From: Camelus bactrianus
Lineage: Eukaryota; Chordata; Mammalia; Artiodactyla; Camelidae
Assembly (NCBI RefSeq): GCF_048773025.1
Contig: NC_133551.1
Span: 34,178,501-34,242,500, forward strand
Direction: 5' to 3'
DNA length: 64,000 bases
Below, piece after piece: positions 24,853 through 36,400 of this stretch. Made by a program: the position numbers and the translations under genes. Every line of letters starts with the position of its first letter. Within the stretch, counting starts at the first letter, position 1. The notes beneath the pieces are model-generated. The model saw only the letters and a list, made by a program, of their open reading frames with translations, searched no databases and was not told where the DNA came from.

Positions 24853-25621
24853 GCTCTAGATTTAGAAACAGTCATGTGAGTACTCACGACAAGGGTTTGC
24901 CCAATGAGATCCCACCCAAAAGGCCAACAAATCGCCCATCATTCTCCTATTATTGATATTTTTCTGAGTTTCTCAAGCTTTCGATTTCCCCAGTGTCCTC
25001 TAATAAAGTGCAAATCCCCCTACAGTTATTAAATCCTAAAGGTGGAAGGGTCTGTAGATGTTATTAGCTGACCTCTGAGTCTGAAAGCAAGGATTGTCAG
25101 GGGTTGATGCAGGACCCATGTTCCCAGGATGGAGACCCAGGCTGGAGGAGAGAGAAAGATCCAGGAGTGAAGAAAGAGGTGCCAGGAGGGGCGGGTGGAG
25201 GGCTTCCAACACAAAGTTTACGGACTTCACAGACTTGACAGTTGGTTTATCTTGATGAAGTTCTTTGGGATAAAAAAGTACATTTTATCCCAATTTTTAC
25301 ACTACCCCTTCTATGATTTTGGAGGTGTTTACTATGAAGGGACAGAACCTACAGTTAATGCCTATCAATCTTCTTTATTTTTTAACATTTAGAAATGAGT
25401 CGGTCATTAATTTTGGTTTCTTGCTGTTGACTTTCTAACACACTGATTCTATTCTCCCAGAAACATTTGAAGAACACAGGAAAAGTACCAGTAAAGATCT
25501 GTACACAAGAGGGAGGACAAATACCCCTCTGAGCAGTGATACACCATCTCTTCTTGTGTGTGGAATTTGTTCTTTTGTTCCTAGCAATTCAACCCAGAAA
25601 TTAAGGTAAGACCATGACCTT

Positions 25622-25835
25622 CATTCCAAATATTTGCTGAATTCCTACTATGTGCAAAGCCTAGAATCCACAAAACTGTAAAATGCCTCTTTCCTGAGCG
25701 TTCCTACTATCTGAACTGAAAATTCCCGTTTTCTTGTCAGTCTCTACTGAGAGATTTCAAAGCTCCTATTACCTGACTTTACTTCCACAGTGCCTAGGAC
25801 AATATCCCTGGGACTTAATAAATATTTGTAGCTGA
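25622..25835. mobile_element. two short L2/MIR tails
   Basis: 25622-25690 (AATTCCTACTATGTGCAAAG) is a reversed L2 end. 25770-25835 (CAGTGCCTAGGACAATATCC then ACTTAATAAATATTTGTAG) is a forward tail. Confidence 0.6.
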
Positions 25836-26044
25836 GCTGGAAGAGCTAGACACTGTCCTCTAAGGGACGTAGAGATGGGGAGGCAGGACCAGTACAGACA
25901 TCAAAGATAATAATAATCATTCAAGATTGCAAATGCTAAGTGTCCGGGAAAAGTAGAGATGCCTGATTTTCCTTTCTGGGGGCTTCCTGTTCTGTTGTTT
26001 CCTTACTGAAAGAGTGAGCCCCATTCCTCAGAGGAGTCAGTGTG

Positions 26045-26262
26045 AAAATAGCATGGTTTTAAAGTTCCAACAGACCTGAGTCTGAGTGTAGACTCTGCTA
26101 TTTACTTGGTCTGTGACCCTGGGTGAGTTGCTTAACTTCTCTGAGCTCTGGGCTGACCCACTGTTACAAGGCTGTATCGTAATATTAACTCCTATCAGGC
26201 ATGCAAAGCACCTAATACAGTGCCTGCCACAAAGCAGGTGACCAATTAATATTGGCACAGCA
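26045..26262 (+). mobile_element. MIR
   Basis: GTCTGTGACCCTGGGTGAGT, TGCTTAACTTCTCTGAGCTC and AATACAGTGCCTGCCACAAA form a nearly full-length MIR. Confidence 0.92.
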
Positions 26263-27721
26263 TGAACAAATATTGATTGGTGGATGAACTTTTCTATATG
26301 TAAATCGGGGGTAGTCTTCTGGGCACATTTCCTAAACTGTACACAGCTAATTCTGCTGGGTCTATAGATTTAAAGAATAATTTTAAAAGAATCATCTTAG
26401 GAGAGCCTAATGAGAGCAAAACAAACATATTACCAGGTTATTAACTTCTGATGCTGTTTATAATTAGCTCCTTATCAGGGTTAGTTATGTGCGGAATATG
26501 GGAATGACACGAGCCTTTTAAATAACATTAAAAACCACATTTCCACATAGAGAGTCATGACCAAAAAAACAACAAAACAGCTGGAGAAGTCGAGAAGATG
26601 TTTGGGATGTCCATGGCACATGAGCAGCACACGTATGAAAAACAAACAGCCCACCAACTTTTATATTAATCACTGACCACAAGTACTTGTAAAGCTTTTT
26701 CATGCTGACTGAGTGTAGTGACAGTGTTTCTTCCATCAGCAAACACTCAAAATCTTCAAAATGTATTAACACCCAAATGTGTTTTCACGGTCTTGTTCTT
26801 TTTATTATAAATGGGTTTTTTTGGTGGTTTTTTTTGTTTGTTTGCTTTTTTCGACTGGAAACTTTTTTTTTCTTCCTGGAGGAGCTGATGCCACAGTGAA
26901 CTAAGGGGAACGTTTAAACAACGTGAAAGATGATGGTAGGATTTGGTGGTTATGTTTAGGGAATGACCGTATTTCTTTAACTGTCTTCAAGGTATTGATG
27001 ATGACTAAGCTGGTTTTTTTTTTAAAGTAATGATAGTTAAAACATATGAAGTCAAGGTAAGAATGAGTCTCTCCCAAGGAAAATTTCTATCATCTGGCCA
27101 TTGTTTGAAATCCTAAAACTCCGGCACTTGCTTTAGGAGGAATATACCTTCGTCAAACGTTTTTCTGCAAAGTACACAAACATTAAAGATTGTTCTGCAC
27201 CATTCTTTTCTTTGTTGTCACAGTCCAGTGCTAAAGCCAATTTGTAAAAGAATACTGTGGGTTTAATGCCTAATCCTTTCCCCTCTGGTACAGGTTATCT
27301 AGAGACAACACGATCTTGCAAAATGCTTCATTTTGATTTTGGCTTTGTGACCTCAAGGGAATCAAGAACCCTGGAATCATTATCTGGTTGTGTTCTTTGA
27401 GCTTTGCTTTTTTAAAGGTCTCCCATGCAGCAGTGTTTCTGATCTGGCCCCACGCTGCTGTCGGACTGCAGTCGCTTTTATAGCCTCATACCAGGATAGC
27501 AAGTAGGTTTCATCTCTCAGGGCACCTCCAGTAGACTGGATTTTGAGACCTTTTAGGGCTCAGTAGGAAAAGAGCTGGGACTAAGTGGTAATTAATGTCT
27601 GCTGTGGGCATGCGGACTGGGCTGATGTCACCAGTGTCAACTTTCTGCAAAACAAGCCAAAACACACACCCTTTCCCCTAGTAGAGCTTTGCCCTTAATT
27701 TCCGGAGAACATGCTGTGTTC

Positions 27722-28060
27722 ATCACCTATCCTTCTCCGGCCTTTGCTCGTGTCTTCACCCCGCCCAGAATGCCATGCCTTCACCTTCCATCTCGCCAGC
27801 CCTCACCACCGCTTACAGCTTACGGCTCAGCACAAGTCATTCTTTTTGGATAAAGCTTTCTTTAACTATTTTCAGCCTGTGTCACACAATTTTTTACTGA
27901 CTGGGGTGTGTGTGTGTGTGTGTGTATACACATATGCATGCTGCATGTGTGTTTGCTTTCTCTCTCCAGTGAGACTGAAAATCTGTTGGGGCTGAACCCA
28001 CTTCTAAGTGTCTTCTGCTACTATAGGCACACTGCTAAGTGTCTAACAGGCCCAGGGTTA
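27722..28060 (+). mobile_element. L2 fragment with internal (TG)n tract
   Basis: CTCCGGCCTTTGCTCGTGTC, CCCAGAATGCCATGCCTTCA and TACAGCTTACGGCTCAGCAC resemble the L2 3' region. The part after the (TG)n run (27906-27925) is poorly matched. It ends about 50 bp from the exon 5 donor. Confidence 0.6.
27906..27925. repeat. (TG)10 microsatellite
   Basis: Perfect dinucleotide run, within about 190 bp of the exon 5 donor. Confidence 0.95.
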
Positions 28061-28113
28061 GTCAAGGTGTATAACTACGCAGCATGACCTCTTTAAGAGC
28101 CACCCATCAATTA

Positions 28114-28329
<216 letters not shown>

Positions 28330-28781
28330 TCATTTTCCAATTTATGTGGCAAGTTTCTCCAAAATACCCAGTAACGAACTCTGACCTTAAAACAATATTG
28401 ACAATAAAAATCACCTACATCAGAAGGACATATTTTAAAATAATGCACCTTTCATGGTTTCTCTTTTTTGTAATGGTAAATTGTCACCAAGGCTGCAACA
28501 TTCCTGGATGCTTGAGGCAAAAAAGACCTCCACCTTTTGGTCTGAAACTTTTCTTGAATGACCAACCAGAACACTCCCCGGGATTTTCCAACTTTATCTG
28601 ATCCCGACAGCTTCCATTCATCTGTATTTTAGAATTAGTTCTGAACTGCAAATTCATCTTTCTAGGCTACCTAATCCCAATTTCTTACGATGAGAAATGT
28701 GTGATTTCTCCTTACTCCAAAGCACCTCAGCACCCTGCATACATCATCGCTTTAAAATTTTTCCCACCTTCTAATTTAAGT

Positions 28782-28972
28782 CAGGGTTCTCAAATCACGG
28801 TCCCTGAGCCATAGTTTTTGTAGGTAAAGTTGTACTCGAGTAGCCACACCCCTTCATTTACATCTTGTCTCTGCTTCCACACTACTACGGGAGCAGAGAC
28901 AAGCAGCTGTGACAGGGACCATATGGTTCACAAAGCAGAAAACAGTTATATAGAAGGATTTGCCGGCCTCTG
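28782..28972 (+). mobile_element. hAT-type DNA transposon remnant with 8-bp target duplication
   Basis: The element of 191 bp starts CAGGGTTCTCAAA and ends TTTGCCGGCCTCTG, with internal ATTTACATCTTGTCTCTGCT and GTGACAGGGACCATATGGTT. The flanking octamers atttaagt (28774-28781) and atttaagg (28973-28980) match at 7 of 8. CAG/CTG ends plus an 8-bp duplication are hAT hallmarks. I cannot name the family with confidence. Confidence 0.75.
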
Positions 28973-29074
28973 ATTTAAGGGATGGTTAAAAATAACTTTA
29001 ACTACATGTGATTTTCAGAGCTGACCTTTGCACGAGATGTGATTCTCTGTACTTTTTATGTCCTGGAGCCTCTG

Positions 29075-29130
29075 GAGAGACCTTGTTTACAGGAGGAGCT
29101 TAATAAATATTTTTGAATGAATAAATAACA
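29075..29130 (+). mobile_element. L2 3' tail
   Basis: AGGAGGAGCTTAATAAATAT with GAATGAATAAATAAC is the L2 3' tail. Confidence 0.7.
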
Positions 29131-29691
29131 TCTATCAATCTTAGGAAATAATTCTGGGTAAAATTAGTGGTGCAACTATATAAGTGTAAATAATCTGCTC
29201 TTTTGAAAGACTATACAAAGGGGGGAGCAACAGATGCATATTTTACTGCAGTGAGGCATTAGTTTGAGAGTTTTAAGCCCATATAAGTGGATATCTAAAT
29301 AAATTAAGTAGAGGCTCATCTCCATAAGAAGAAAGGATAATTAGAAAAATCATGAACCAGGGACTTTCATTCTTCCAACAAATGATTACTGAGAGTCTGC
29401 TAGTGCCAAAAATTGTGCTGTGTAAGGAAGGCACTTAGATGAATGACATGGTCCCTACCCTGAAGCAGCTCTCAAGGGTTAGGCTGACAGGTTAATTTCA
29501 ATACAGTCTGATAAGCCCTTTGCTAGAGTTATTCCTAAATTGATATGCCGCACAGAAGCGGTTACCTAGCCCAGCTGAGGGATAAGAGGTTCAAGGGAGT
29601 AAAAAGGCCTCGGCAAATGTGATGTCTGGGAAGAATGTTAAAAGGACATGTAGGAATTACCCAACTGAGAGGGATGGAGGTATTCTAGGTA

Positions 29692-29737
29692 GAGGGAACA
29701 GCATTTATAATGGTGAGGGAACAGCATTTATAAAGGT
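29692..29737. repeat. 23-bp tandem duplication
   Basis: Two adjacent copies (29692-29714 and 29715-29737) beginning GAGGGAACAGCATTTATAA differ at one of 23 bases. Confidence 0.95.
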
Positions 29738-29874
29738 AAGAGAACATGAAATGTGGACTGGATTTCTGATAACGTGGTATGATGTAGTATACAACATATG
29801 GGGGAAGTAGGAGATTTAAAGTCAGGTCACGAAGGGTCACATAGGTTCGAGGCACATGAATTTGCATTCAGCAG

Positions 29875-30017
29875 ATTCCCAAGTTTATAAGCTACTAAAG
29901 CACTTATCACACTCCACTATATATTCCCAAGTTTATAAGCTACTAAAGCACTTATCACACTCCACTATATATTCCCAAGTTTATAAGCTACTAAAGCACT
30001 TATCACACTCCACTATA
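29875..30017. repeat. 48-bp minisatellite, three copies
   Basis: Units at 29875-29922, 29923-29970 and 29971-30017 begin ATTCCCAAGTTTATAAGCTA and end CACACTCCACTATA(T). The copies are identical apart from the truncated last base, so the expansion is recent. Because 48 is divisible by 3, one plus-strand frame stays open through all copies as a 16-residue repeat; I regard that as a by-product, not a gene. The part AAAGCACTTATCACACT resembles the L2 3' region, so the unit may come from the surrounding L2-like repeat. Confidence 0.97.
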
Positions 30018-31804
30018 ACTGGGGACTGCTGGGGTTACATCACCGGCATCTGACACCAGGAGGCAGTCAGTAAGCATTGGTAAAATGGAACTGATTGTTC
30101 ATCAAAGGAGAATCAACAAAGTGTAGGAATGCTATCATCAAATTTGCATTTATAAGCGAGACACACCACCTGTCAAGAGGGTAGGTATGGTTTGGGGAGT
30201 GGTGGCAGTTGAAGAGTATTATCAGTAAAACCATGGAGGCCAGTGGAGTCATTTAAATAAGAGAAGATGGGGGTGTGGTCTAAATTCAAGGGATAGAAAG
30301 GAGGAGCCTGGTGATAGCTATTTGGGAGTGAGAATTGAGAAAATGTATTGACTTCTTGCGTGTGGTAATAATGGAAGAGGAGGGGCATGGGCTAATTCCC
30401 AGGATGACTGCTTGGGAAACTGGGCGAATTGTGAAACCATCATAAAACTGAGGAATCAAGAAAAAGTATGCGGGGACACAGCAATGTCTAAAACAAACAC
30501 TCAGTTGTCTGAACCTTAATCACAGCCATCACTATATAAAAACAGTCACTGCTAAGAAAGAGAAGACTCTGAAATTCACATATACCTTTTGAAATTCAAA
30601 CACATCTCTCACTCATGGGCTCTGATGAAGGCCTTTACTTCAAAAACAAACGGTTTGGCTTGACAGTCAGTGTAAACAGAGTTCTCATTAATAATTTTGC
30701 TAGTTGTTCCCTAACTTTTTATATTAAGTTTATTAGCCTAATTTCCCCCTTTGATTTCATAACACCTAATGTATGAAACAGGCCATGGGTCAACTGTGGG
30801 CCTGGATCGACCATTATCCCTCTTAGCAGCCTGGCATATAATTAGTCCTAATGTCTGTGCCTTCATGGAGCTCAGAGTCACACCTCTCGTCAACGAGAGG
30901 AAAGGGAAAGGCTAGCCGGTGTCATGGGTCTGGCTTTAGATTTTCTTCACAAGTTTCGGGATGGAACACGATGGAAACTGCATGACCCCACCCTCCCTCT
31001 TGGAAGGGAAGACACAGCAAGACGCGAGGAGATGGACTTGGCTGGACTGAGAGAAGTCTGCGGCCTTTGGCCTAGTGGTGAACATCCAGCTGCTCTTACG
31101 TTGAGCGCTTTATCGTGCTTTACCCTGGAAAATGCCTTTCACCTTGCTTATATTTTTTAAATATCCAGGGAGCCAGAATAGGCGAAGGAAGAAAAATACA
31201 TGTGTGCATGCGGGGAGCCCACCTCTCAGAGAGAATAAAAAAATAATCACGCTCACAGAAACGCTCCTTAGCTTGCCCGTGCACTTCCTTCCCATGAGCC
31301 ACCTAGTCCACTGGCACTGCGACCTCAGCAGCAGATCTGGCCTGGCAGCCAGCGTGGGATGCTTCCCACCATGTCTGCTGGCTTTCTGGTGAGTCACACT
31401 AGGGCTTGGCAAGCTGATTGTGTGTCTTGAATTTTAAAACCCCACTGAATTCCTGATGTGAGAATGGGTTTCACACCTGGGTTAAATAATCCTAAGAACA
31501 CACAGATCCAAATTCTGCCGCCTTCAAAAGAGTCTGCTAGGAAACACCGCCCGGGACTGTCTGCGTGTACGTTTCGTGCGAATGTCAGCTTAGAGGAGTG
31601 GATTTGGGTTCAGGGATGCTGTGACAGCCAAAGGGGAAGCCTCCTATCTGAGGGTAGGCGTCATAGCAAAGAGTCCTAGCAGTGGGTTGGGTATGCCCAG
31701 TGGCTCAAATCTGGAGAACAGGAAGAAGCCTCAATAGGTAACTAAGAACCCAAAAGGCGGGCTTCAGCAGGCTTTTCTCAGTCCTGTGGAGCCGTGTTTT
31801 AAAA

Positions 31805-32015
31805 AGCACTTTATTTGTTATATCTAACTTAAGCCTCAAAACAATCTTTTCAGGAAAGTACATCTTCGAGGTAAGGAGAACTAAGCCCCGGAATGAGATT
31901 AAATCATTCGTCCTCGATCACAGAATGGAGAGAAAGGGGGAGAGCCAGGGTTAAAATCCAAGGACGTCTGACCTCAAAACCTGTGCTTTTTCCAGCGCAG
32001 CACCCTGACTTTCAC
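31805..32015 (+). mobile_element. MIR
   Basis: AAGCACTTTATTTGTTATAT, CTAAGCCCCGGAATGAGATT and GAGAGCCAGGGTTAAAATCC follow the MIR 3' order. Confidence 0.75.
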
Positions 32016-32387
32016 ATACAATATTGGCCTTCAACTTGAGATGATAAAAAGGTATACAGGACTTCTGTCCCCGTAGGGTTTACAGTCTTGCAGAATCATA
32101 AAGTAATACCTGAATATCTAATGCAATGCTGCGTGTGTTCAATCTCACAGGAGAAATGCAAAGAATGTGTTAGGAAAGTTCAAAGGAGTAATAGATCCCA
32201 CAGGCTTGTGGGATCAGAAAAAGGGTTGACTCCAGGAAGAGTGGGTGCTTAAGCTGAGCCTTCAAGGCTGGTTAGGATTTAAAGGGGCACAGAAAGAAAA
32301 GAGGAGAGAGTTTCTAAGCAAATGACAGAGTATGTATGTAAGCCTGGGGGTATGAGGGAAGTGAGAGATCTGCGGAGTCCAGGACAG

Positions 32388-32491
32388 TTTCTTTCTTTCT
32401 TTTTTTTTTAATGTTTTATTTATTTTATATATATATATATGTGTGTGTAGAATACACACACATATATATATACACACACACATATATATAT

Positions 32492-32545
<54 letters not shown>

Positions 32546-32664
32546 TTTGGCAGGGGGGAGGTAATCAGGCTTGTTTATTTTCAGAGGAAGTTCTGGGGAT
32601 TGAACCCAGGACCTCGTGCATGCTAAGCATGCGCTCTACCACTTGAGCTATACCCTCCCCCCAA
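32388..32664 (-). mobile_element. camelid SINE with tail expanded into an AT/AC microsatellite
   Basis: The SINE body is 32549-32662, on the minus strand, with a clear B box (GGTTCAATCCC) and A box region TAGCTCAAGTGG. Its tail is not a plain A run: about 150 bp of mixed T, (TA)n and (CA/TG)n separate the body from the probable 7-bp target duplication (aggacag at 32381-32387, aggacgg at 32665-32671, one mismatch). It interrupts an L2-like repeat that continues on both sides. Confidence 0.85.
32424..32548. repeat. (TA)n/(CA)n microsatellite in SINE tail
   Basis: Alternating blocks of TA and TG/CA dinucleotides run from 32424 to 32537, then a T run to 32548. The blocks GTGTGTGTAG and ATACACACAC are inverted copies, so the tract can fold on itself. 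It is likely to be length-polymorphic. Confidence 0.95.
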
Positions 32665-33019
32665 AGGACGGCTACTGAGTAGGGGGGTGAGCACTGCTGA
32701 ATCTGAGGAATGTTAATATGACGACAGCATACGGAATGCATGAAAGGGGACTGAGACCCTGGGGGTGGGGAAATCAGTTGGTAGTTAATTCAGGAGCCCT
32801 GGTGAGAGGGAACGGAGGCCTAAACCACACTGTCAAGGAAGACAACAGAATTTTCACAATGTGCATCTGTCACCTCTTCCAGGATAGTAAACAGGTACGA
32901 AAGATATGTTTCTAATTATACACTGTGAAAGGGCATAAATAAGCAAATGATCACATTATTCTAATGGATATTAAATATCAAAAAGATGTACATAGCAAAA
33001 TGTGCCTCTGGGCTAATAA

Positions 33020-33140
33020 TGGTATTACGTCCCTTTTGCAAATTAGGGAAATAAAAGTTGTCAAGGGTTAAATGACTTGTCCAGTGCCTGCCTAGGTTGT
33101 CACGTTGGGCTTCTGAGGCTATGACTAACTGCCTGCTGGT
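33020..33140 (+). mobile_element. MIR fragment
   Basis: TTTTGCAAATTAGGGAAATA with AAGGGTTAAATGACTTGTCC is a MIR 3' segment. Confidence 0.6.
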
Positions 33141-33394
33141 GTGTTACAGAGATTACTTAGCCACCGCCAATCCAAGGTAGGGATGTCAAGAAAGGAGGGG
33201 ACCAACCACAACACTTCCTGTCTGTGCCGTAGACAGTGAGACCTGATTTTTCTCCCTTTGTACTTTATCATAGGCTTTATCATTCTTTAGTGATCTCAGA
33301 CATAAGATTTCCTACCCAGCTAGATTTACTGCAATTTGAGCTCTGTAAAGATAGCCGTCCCAGGGCTTAGAAAAAATGCTGGCCAGGGCCTGGG

Positions 33395-33700
33395 AGAGAG
33401 TGTTTAGAGTCCAGCCCTGCCAATAACCACCTGTGGAATTTGGTTAAGTCACTTAAACTCTTTGGACCTCATAATTCTAATAACAATTATGATAAAAATG
33501 AAAACTCACCACCACCACCACCATCACTGCAACGGCCATCACCATCACAACAACGAGGACTAACATTTCTTAAGCATCACTGATGGACAGATCCAGGCTA
33601 AGAGCTTTAAGGACCTCATCCTTGAACACCTGGAGGAAGGAATGACTGAGCCACGAGGAGGTTTAGCACCTTTCCCAGACTGTGAAGTCAAAGGGTTATA
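33395..33700 (+). mobile_element. MIR pieces with (ACC)n tract
   Basis: TTTGGTTAAGTCACTTAAAC with TCTTTGGACCTCATAATTC is the MIR core. It is followed by (CAC)n near 33507-33527, then ACTAACATTTCTTAAGCATC and TAAGAGCTTTAAGGACCTCA from a MIR 3' half. Confidence 0.75.
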
Positions 33701-34437
33701 CCAGATGGCCTCTAACCCTGCAGATCCCACAGCCTCTCACATGTTCCCAAACAGCTGATGATCCATAAATATGTTTTGAAGAAGAGTAAACAGTTACCTT
33801 CTCCATTTGCACCTCCTCCTCCAAACCTTAAGCAACGCAAGAATGACACTTAGAACCCTGTAATTACACGTCAGTAGTGAGAACTGGCTCCCTGCCTTTC
33901 TTAAGCAGTTCTGTGACCACTCCAACTTGAAGTCTTTGTGGACTTGGTTCCACTGAGGAGTTTTTCTCAAAAGGTTAACTTAAGATGTCTCTTAAGATGG
34001 TACTTCTAAGTCATTCATCCCCCTCCGCCCGCCCTTCTTTTCCTGTCATGAGTAGAATGTAGTCTTTGTGTCATTTCTTAATAAATGGTTTGCTATTAAG
34101 GAATCATTACAGTAATGTGGGCTATTGGAAAAAAGGGGTTACTTTAGTAGCCAACCCTCTTAATGACCTGCTCTTCTGTACACATTAGTAGTTGGATAAG
34201 GTTGTGGTTATTGAACTTCTGCCATCCACCAGAGACAACCTGCTCGGGCTTGCATTGTTGGAAAGAGGATGATGGAAAAAAAAAATTTCTATCCAAAATT
34301 TCAAACTGCTCTGCCTGGGAGATGACAGCACACTGAGTTTACAACGGGTGCAAAGGGAATCAGCGGGGAGCATGAACTAAATGACCTGTGTGGCCAGCCT
34401 CAGGTTAACGGCACCCAGTCTCTAAGAGGCTGCGTCC

Positions 34438-34575
34438 AGTGGAATCCAATAAATATTTATGGAGCAACTTTAATGTGCCAGGCGCTGCCCCTGATGCTTG
34501 AGAGCCATCAGTGGACAAGATGTACAAACACCCTGGCCCTCGTGAGGCTTACATTTTAGAGGTTAACAGTCATAG
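34438..34575 (-). mobile_element. L2 3' end, reversed
   Basis: CCAATAAATATTTATGGAGC, TTTAATGTGCCAGGCGCTGC and GTGAGGCTTACATTTTAGAG are the complement of the L2 3' region. Confidence 0.85.
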
Positions 34576-35994
34576 CTGCCCCTTCCTCAAATTTGCATGG
34601 CAACTAAAGAAGATGGAATAATGGAATAGGGACCCCCCCCCCAACAGAAAGATTATCAGGGTTTACTACCCCATTTCCAACTAGTAAAATAACTATTTAA
34701 AAAAAAAGAGGGAGAGAGGTCTGTTTCTCTCCAGCTTACATAATCTCACACATGCACTGAGACTTCGGGAACTTGTACTTTAAGACCGGGCAGGGGGTGG
34801 AGGCGGGGAGGAGGGAGTCCAACAGCAGCACACAGCTCTATGGGGCCAGCACAATTTAGTGTTGTTCTGCATTCTAGTGGCAAAGATCTTGTAAGAAAGT
34901 CCATGTCACTGGCACAAAAGGAGTGAACATGGGAAAATACTTGTTCTTCTTTCTATCAAAGGCGCAGTTGTAAATGCACAATGCTACGAAAACTCAAGCA
35001 AATCTGGAATCATCGTTAAAGGGAATTAACTTGGAAGGTAATTTACGGCAAGAAAATTCAACTCCTTTGTTATCTTCCTTTTACCATAATATGCTTCCTG
35101 AACACTGCCTATGAGAGAGGGCTTTTAGAAAGAAAAAAATAAGTATAGTAAAATTAACTCATTTTATCAATTTGTGCTCTCAGCCAGAGTTTCCTGACTG
35201 TGGCTATGAGGGGCTGTAAAACTGATGAATTTGCATGGAAAAAGAAACCAGTGTAAGTAATTTGTGTAAGAGGGAACAGGGACATAGACTGCTATAACTC
35301 AGACACCCTGCAGATAGCAGACTGCTGCAGCGTGAGCAGTTATGGGTTAGAAAAATGACCACACTGCAGTCAGTCTGACTTGAATGGAAATCAATCCTAA
35401 AGGTACTTTCTCTGCTGCTTCTATGCCACGGTCTTCGGCGACTCCTTTGCCAAGCAGATTTCTGGTCTGTAAACCGTGTGCTGATCTCCTTTCCCGCCCT
35501 TCCTTTCTGAAAGGTCTGACCCAATGCAGGCAGGCTAGGAGTATGTTTTTCCAGAATGGGACACAAAAGAAAGGCACTGAACTAAAGCAAGGGTTTCCCT
35601 CTATGTGAAAATGAACTCCCCTGTTACTAGAAGACTGAAGCAACGCTTTTCATGAAATGTAGTATTAGGTGCGAAAAGCCAGCAGAATTTTTAACCCCGT
35701 CAAAGGCATCTGCTAACATCTTCACACACTCACGTTTGGAGGACACAGGGTGAGGAAAATGCGTGTTTCTGGTGGCAGAGGAGGTAAATAGAAGAATTTT
35801 TATTTCTAAAAAATGCTTTCCTTTTACTAAAGTAGGAACCATTCACTGATACCCTCTTTCTCCCCACTCTGACCTTTGAAGATGGTTTATCTCTGATAGA
35901 TAGTTATTGTGAGTTCAACTTGTAAATAAAGTGCATTCATTCCGGCACTTTATTGCCATAAAGCCCAGTCCTGGATCTCAATAAACTTACATAT

Positions 35995-36075
35995 CTACTC
36001 CATAAAGGAAGGAACTGTCTCCTTACTTCTGTATTCTCCTCAGCACACAGTGAAGAATGCTTCACATATTACACA
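35995..36075 (+). mobile_element. possible L2 3' fragment
   Basis: AAAGGAAGGAACTGTCTCCT with TCTCCTCAGCACACAGTGAA resembles the L2 3' end, weakly. Confidence 0.45.
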
Positions 36076-36149
36076 TGCAGCAAAAATTTACTGTATTGAA
36101 CCAAGATGATACGAGCTTATTAATGAAAAATGGCAAAGAACTAAGTATT

Positions 36150-36400
36150 TATATTTATTTATTAGATATGTTAGATATTAAATATATATTTATATATATT
36201 TATATTCACTATATTTATCGAGCATTTAGTATGTGCCTGTCAATGGGACAGGTGTTCTACCTGAATTACCTCATTTCATCCTTGCGTGGGGACATGGAAT
36301 GCGTATTTCTATTATTCTTATTTACAAGTGAGAAAGTGAGCTGTGAGGGTAAGTAAGACCATTAGGATCACACAGCTAACCCTGTGACAGACGTCTGTAG
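36150..36400 (+). mobile_element. AT-rich tract plus MIR
   Basis: 36150-36215 is TTTA/TA low complexity. 36205-36400 has CGAGCATTTAGTATGTGCCT, ACCTGAATTACCTCATTTCA and GGATCACACAGCTAACCCTG, a MIR in plus orientation. Confidence 0.85.

Larger units (their letters stand above)
29370..30420 (-). mobile_element. long L2-like tract, interrupted by local duplications
   Basis: 29370-29550 (TTCTTCCAACAAATGATTAC, AATGACATGGTCCCTACCCT) is the complement of the L2 3' end. 29580-29860 (TAGAGGGAACAGCATTTATA, GTCACGAAGGGTCACATAGG) and parts of 30018-30420 follow the same old consensus at lower similarity. Two tandem duplications lie inside it and are listed separately. Confidence 0.55.
32060..32850 (-). 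mobile_element. L2-like fragment split by a SINE
   Basis: The left part (32060-32387) has GTTTACAGTCTTGCAGAATC and GAGCCTTCAAGGCTGGTTAG. The right part (32672-32850) has GAAAGGGGACTGAGACCCTG and GGTAGTTAATTCAGGAGCCC. They read as consecutive parts of the old L2-like consensus around the SINE at 32388-32664. Confidence 0.55.

Noticed and set aside
25035-25080. Possible old SINE fragment around GGTGGAAGGGTCTGTAGATG
   Set aside because: The match is short and could be chance; no continuation was found.
29856-30053. Plus-strand open frame with a 16-residue repeat (VYKLLKHLSHSTIYS-like)
   Set aside because: It is the translation of the 48-bp minisatellite; the unit length is a multiple of three, so the frame stays open by arithmetic. 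No splice sites, start context or known protein support a gene.
32262-32646. Open frames rich in Tyr, Ile and His
   Set aside because: They are translations of the TA/CA microsatellite and the SINE body.
35204-35643. Overlapping 120- and 98-codon minus-strand frames
   Set aside because: They are on the NFIA strand but lack clear splice sites and do not match any NFI exon. I see no pseudogene signature.
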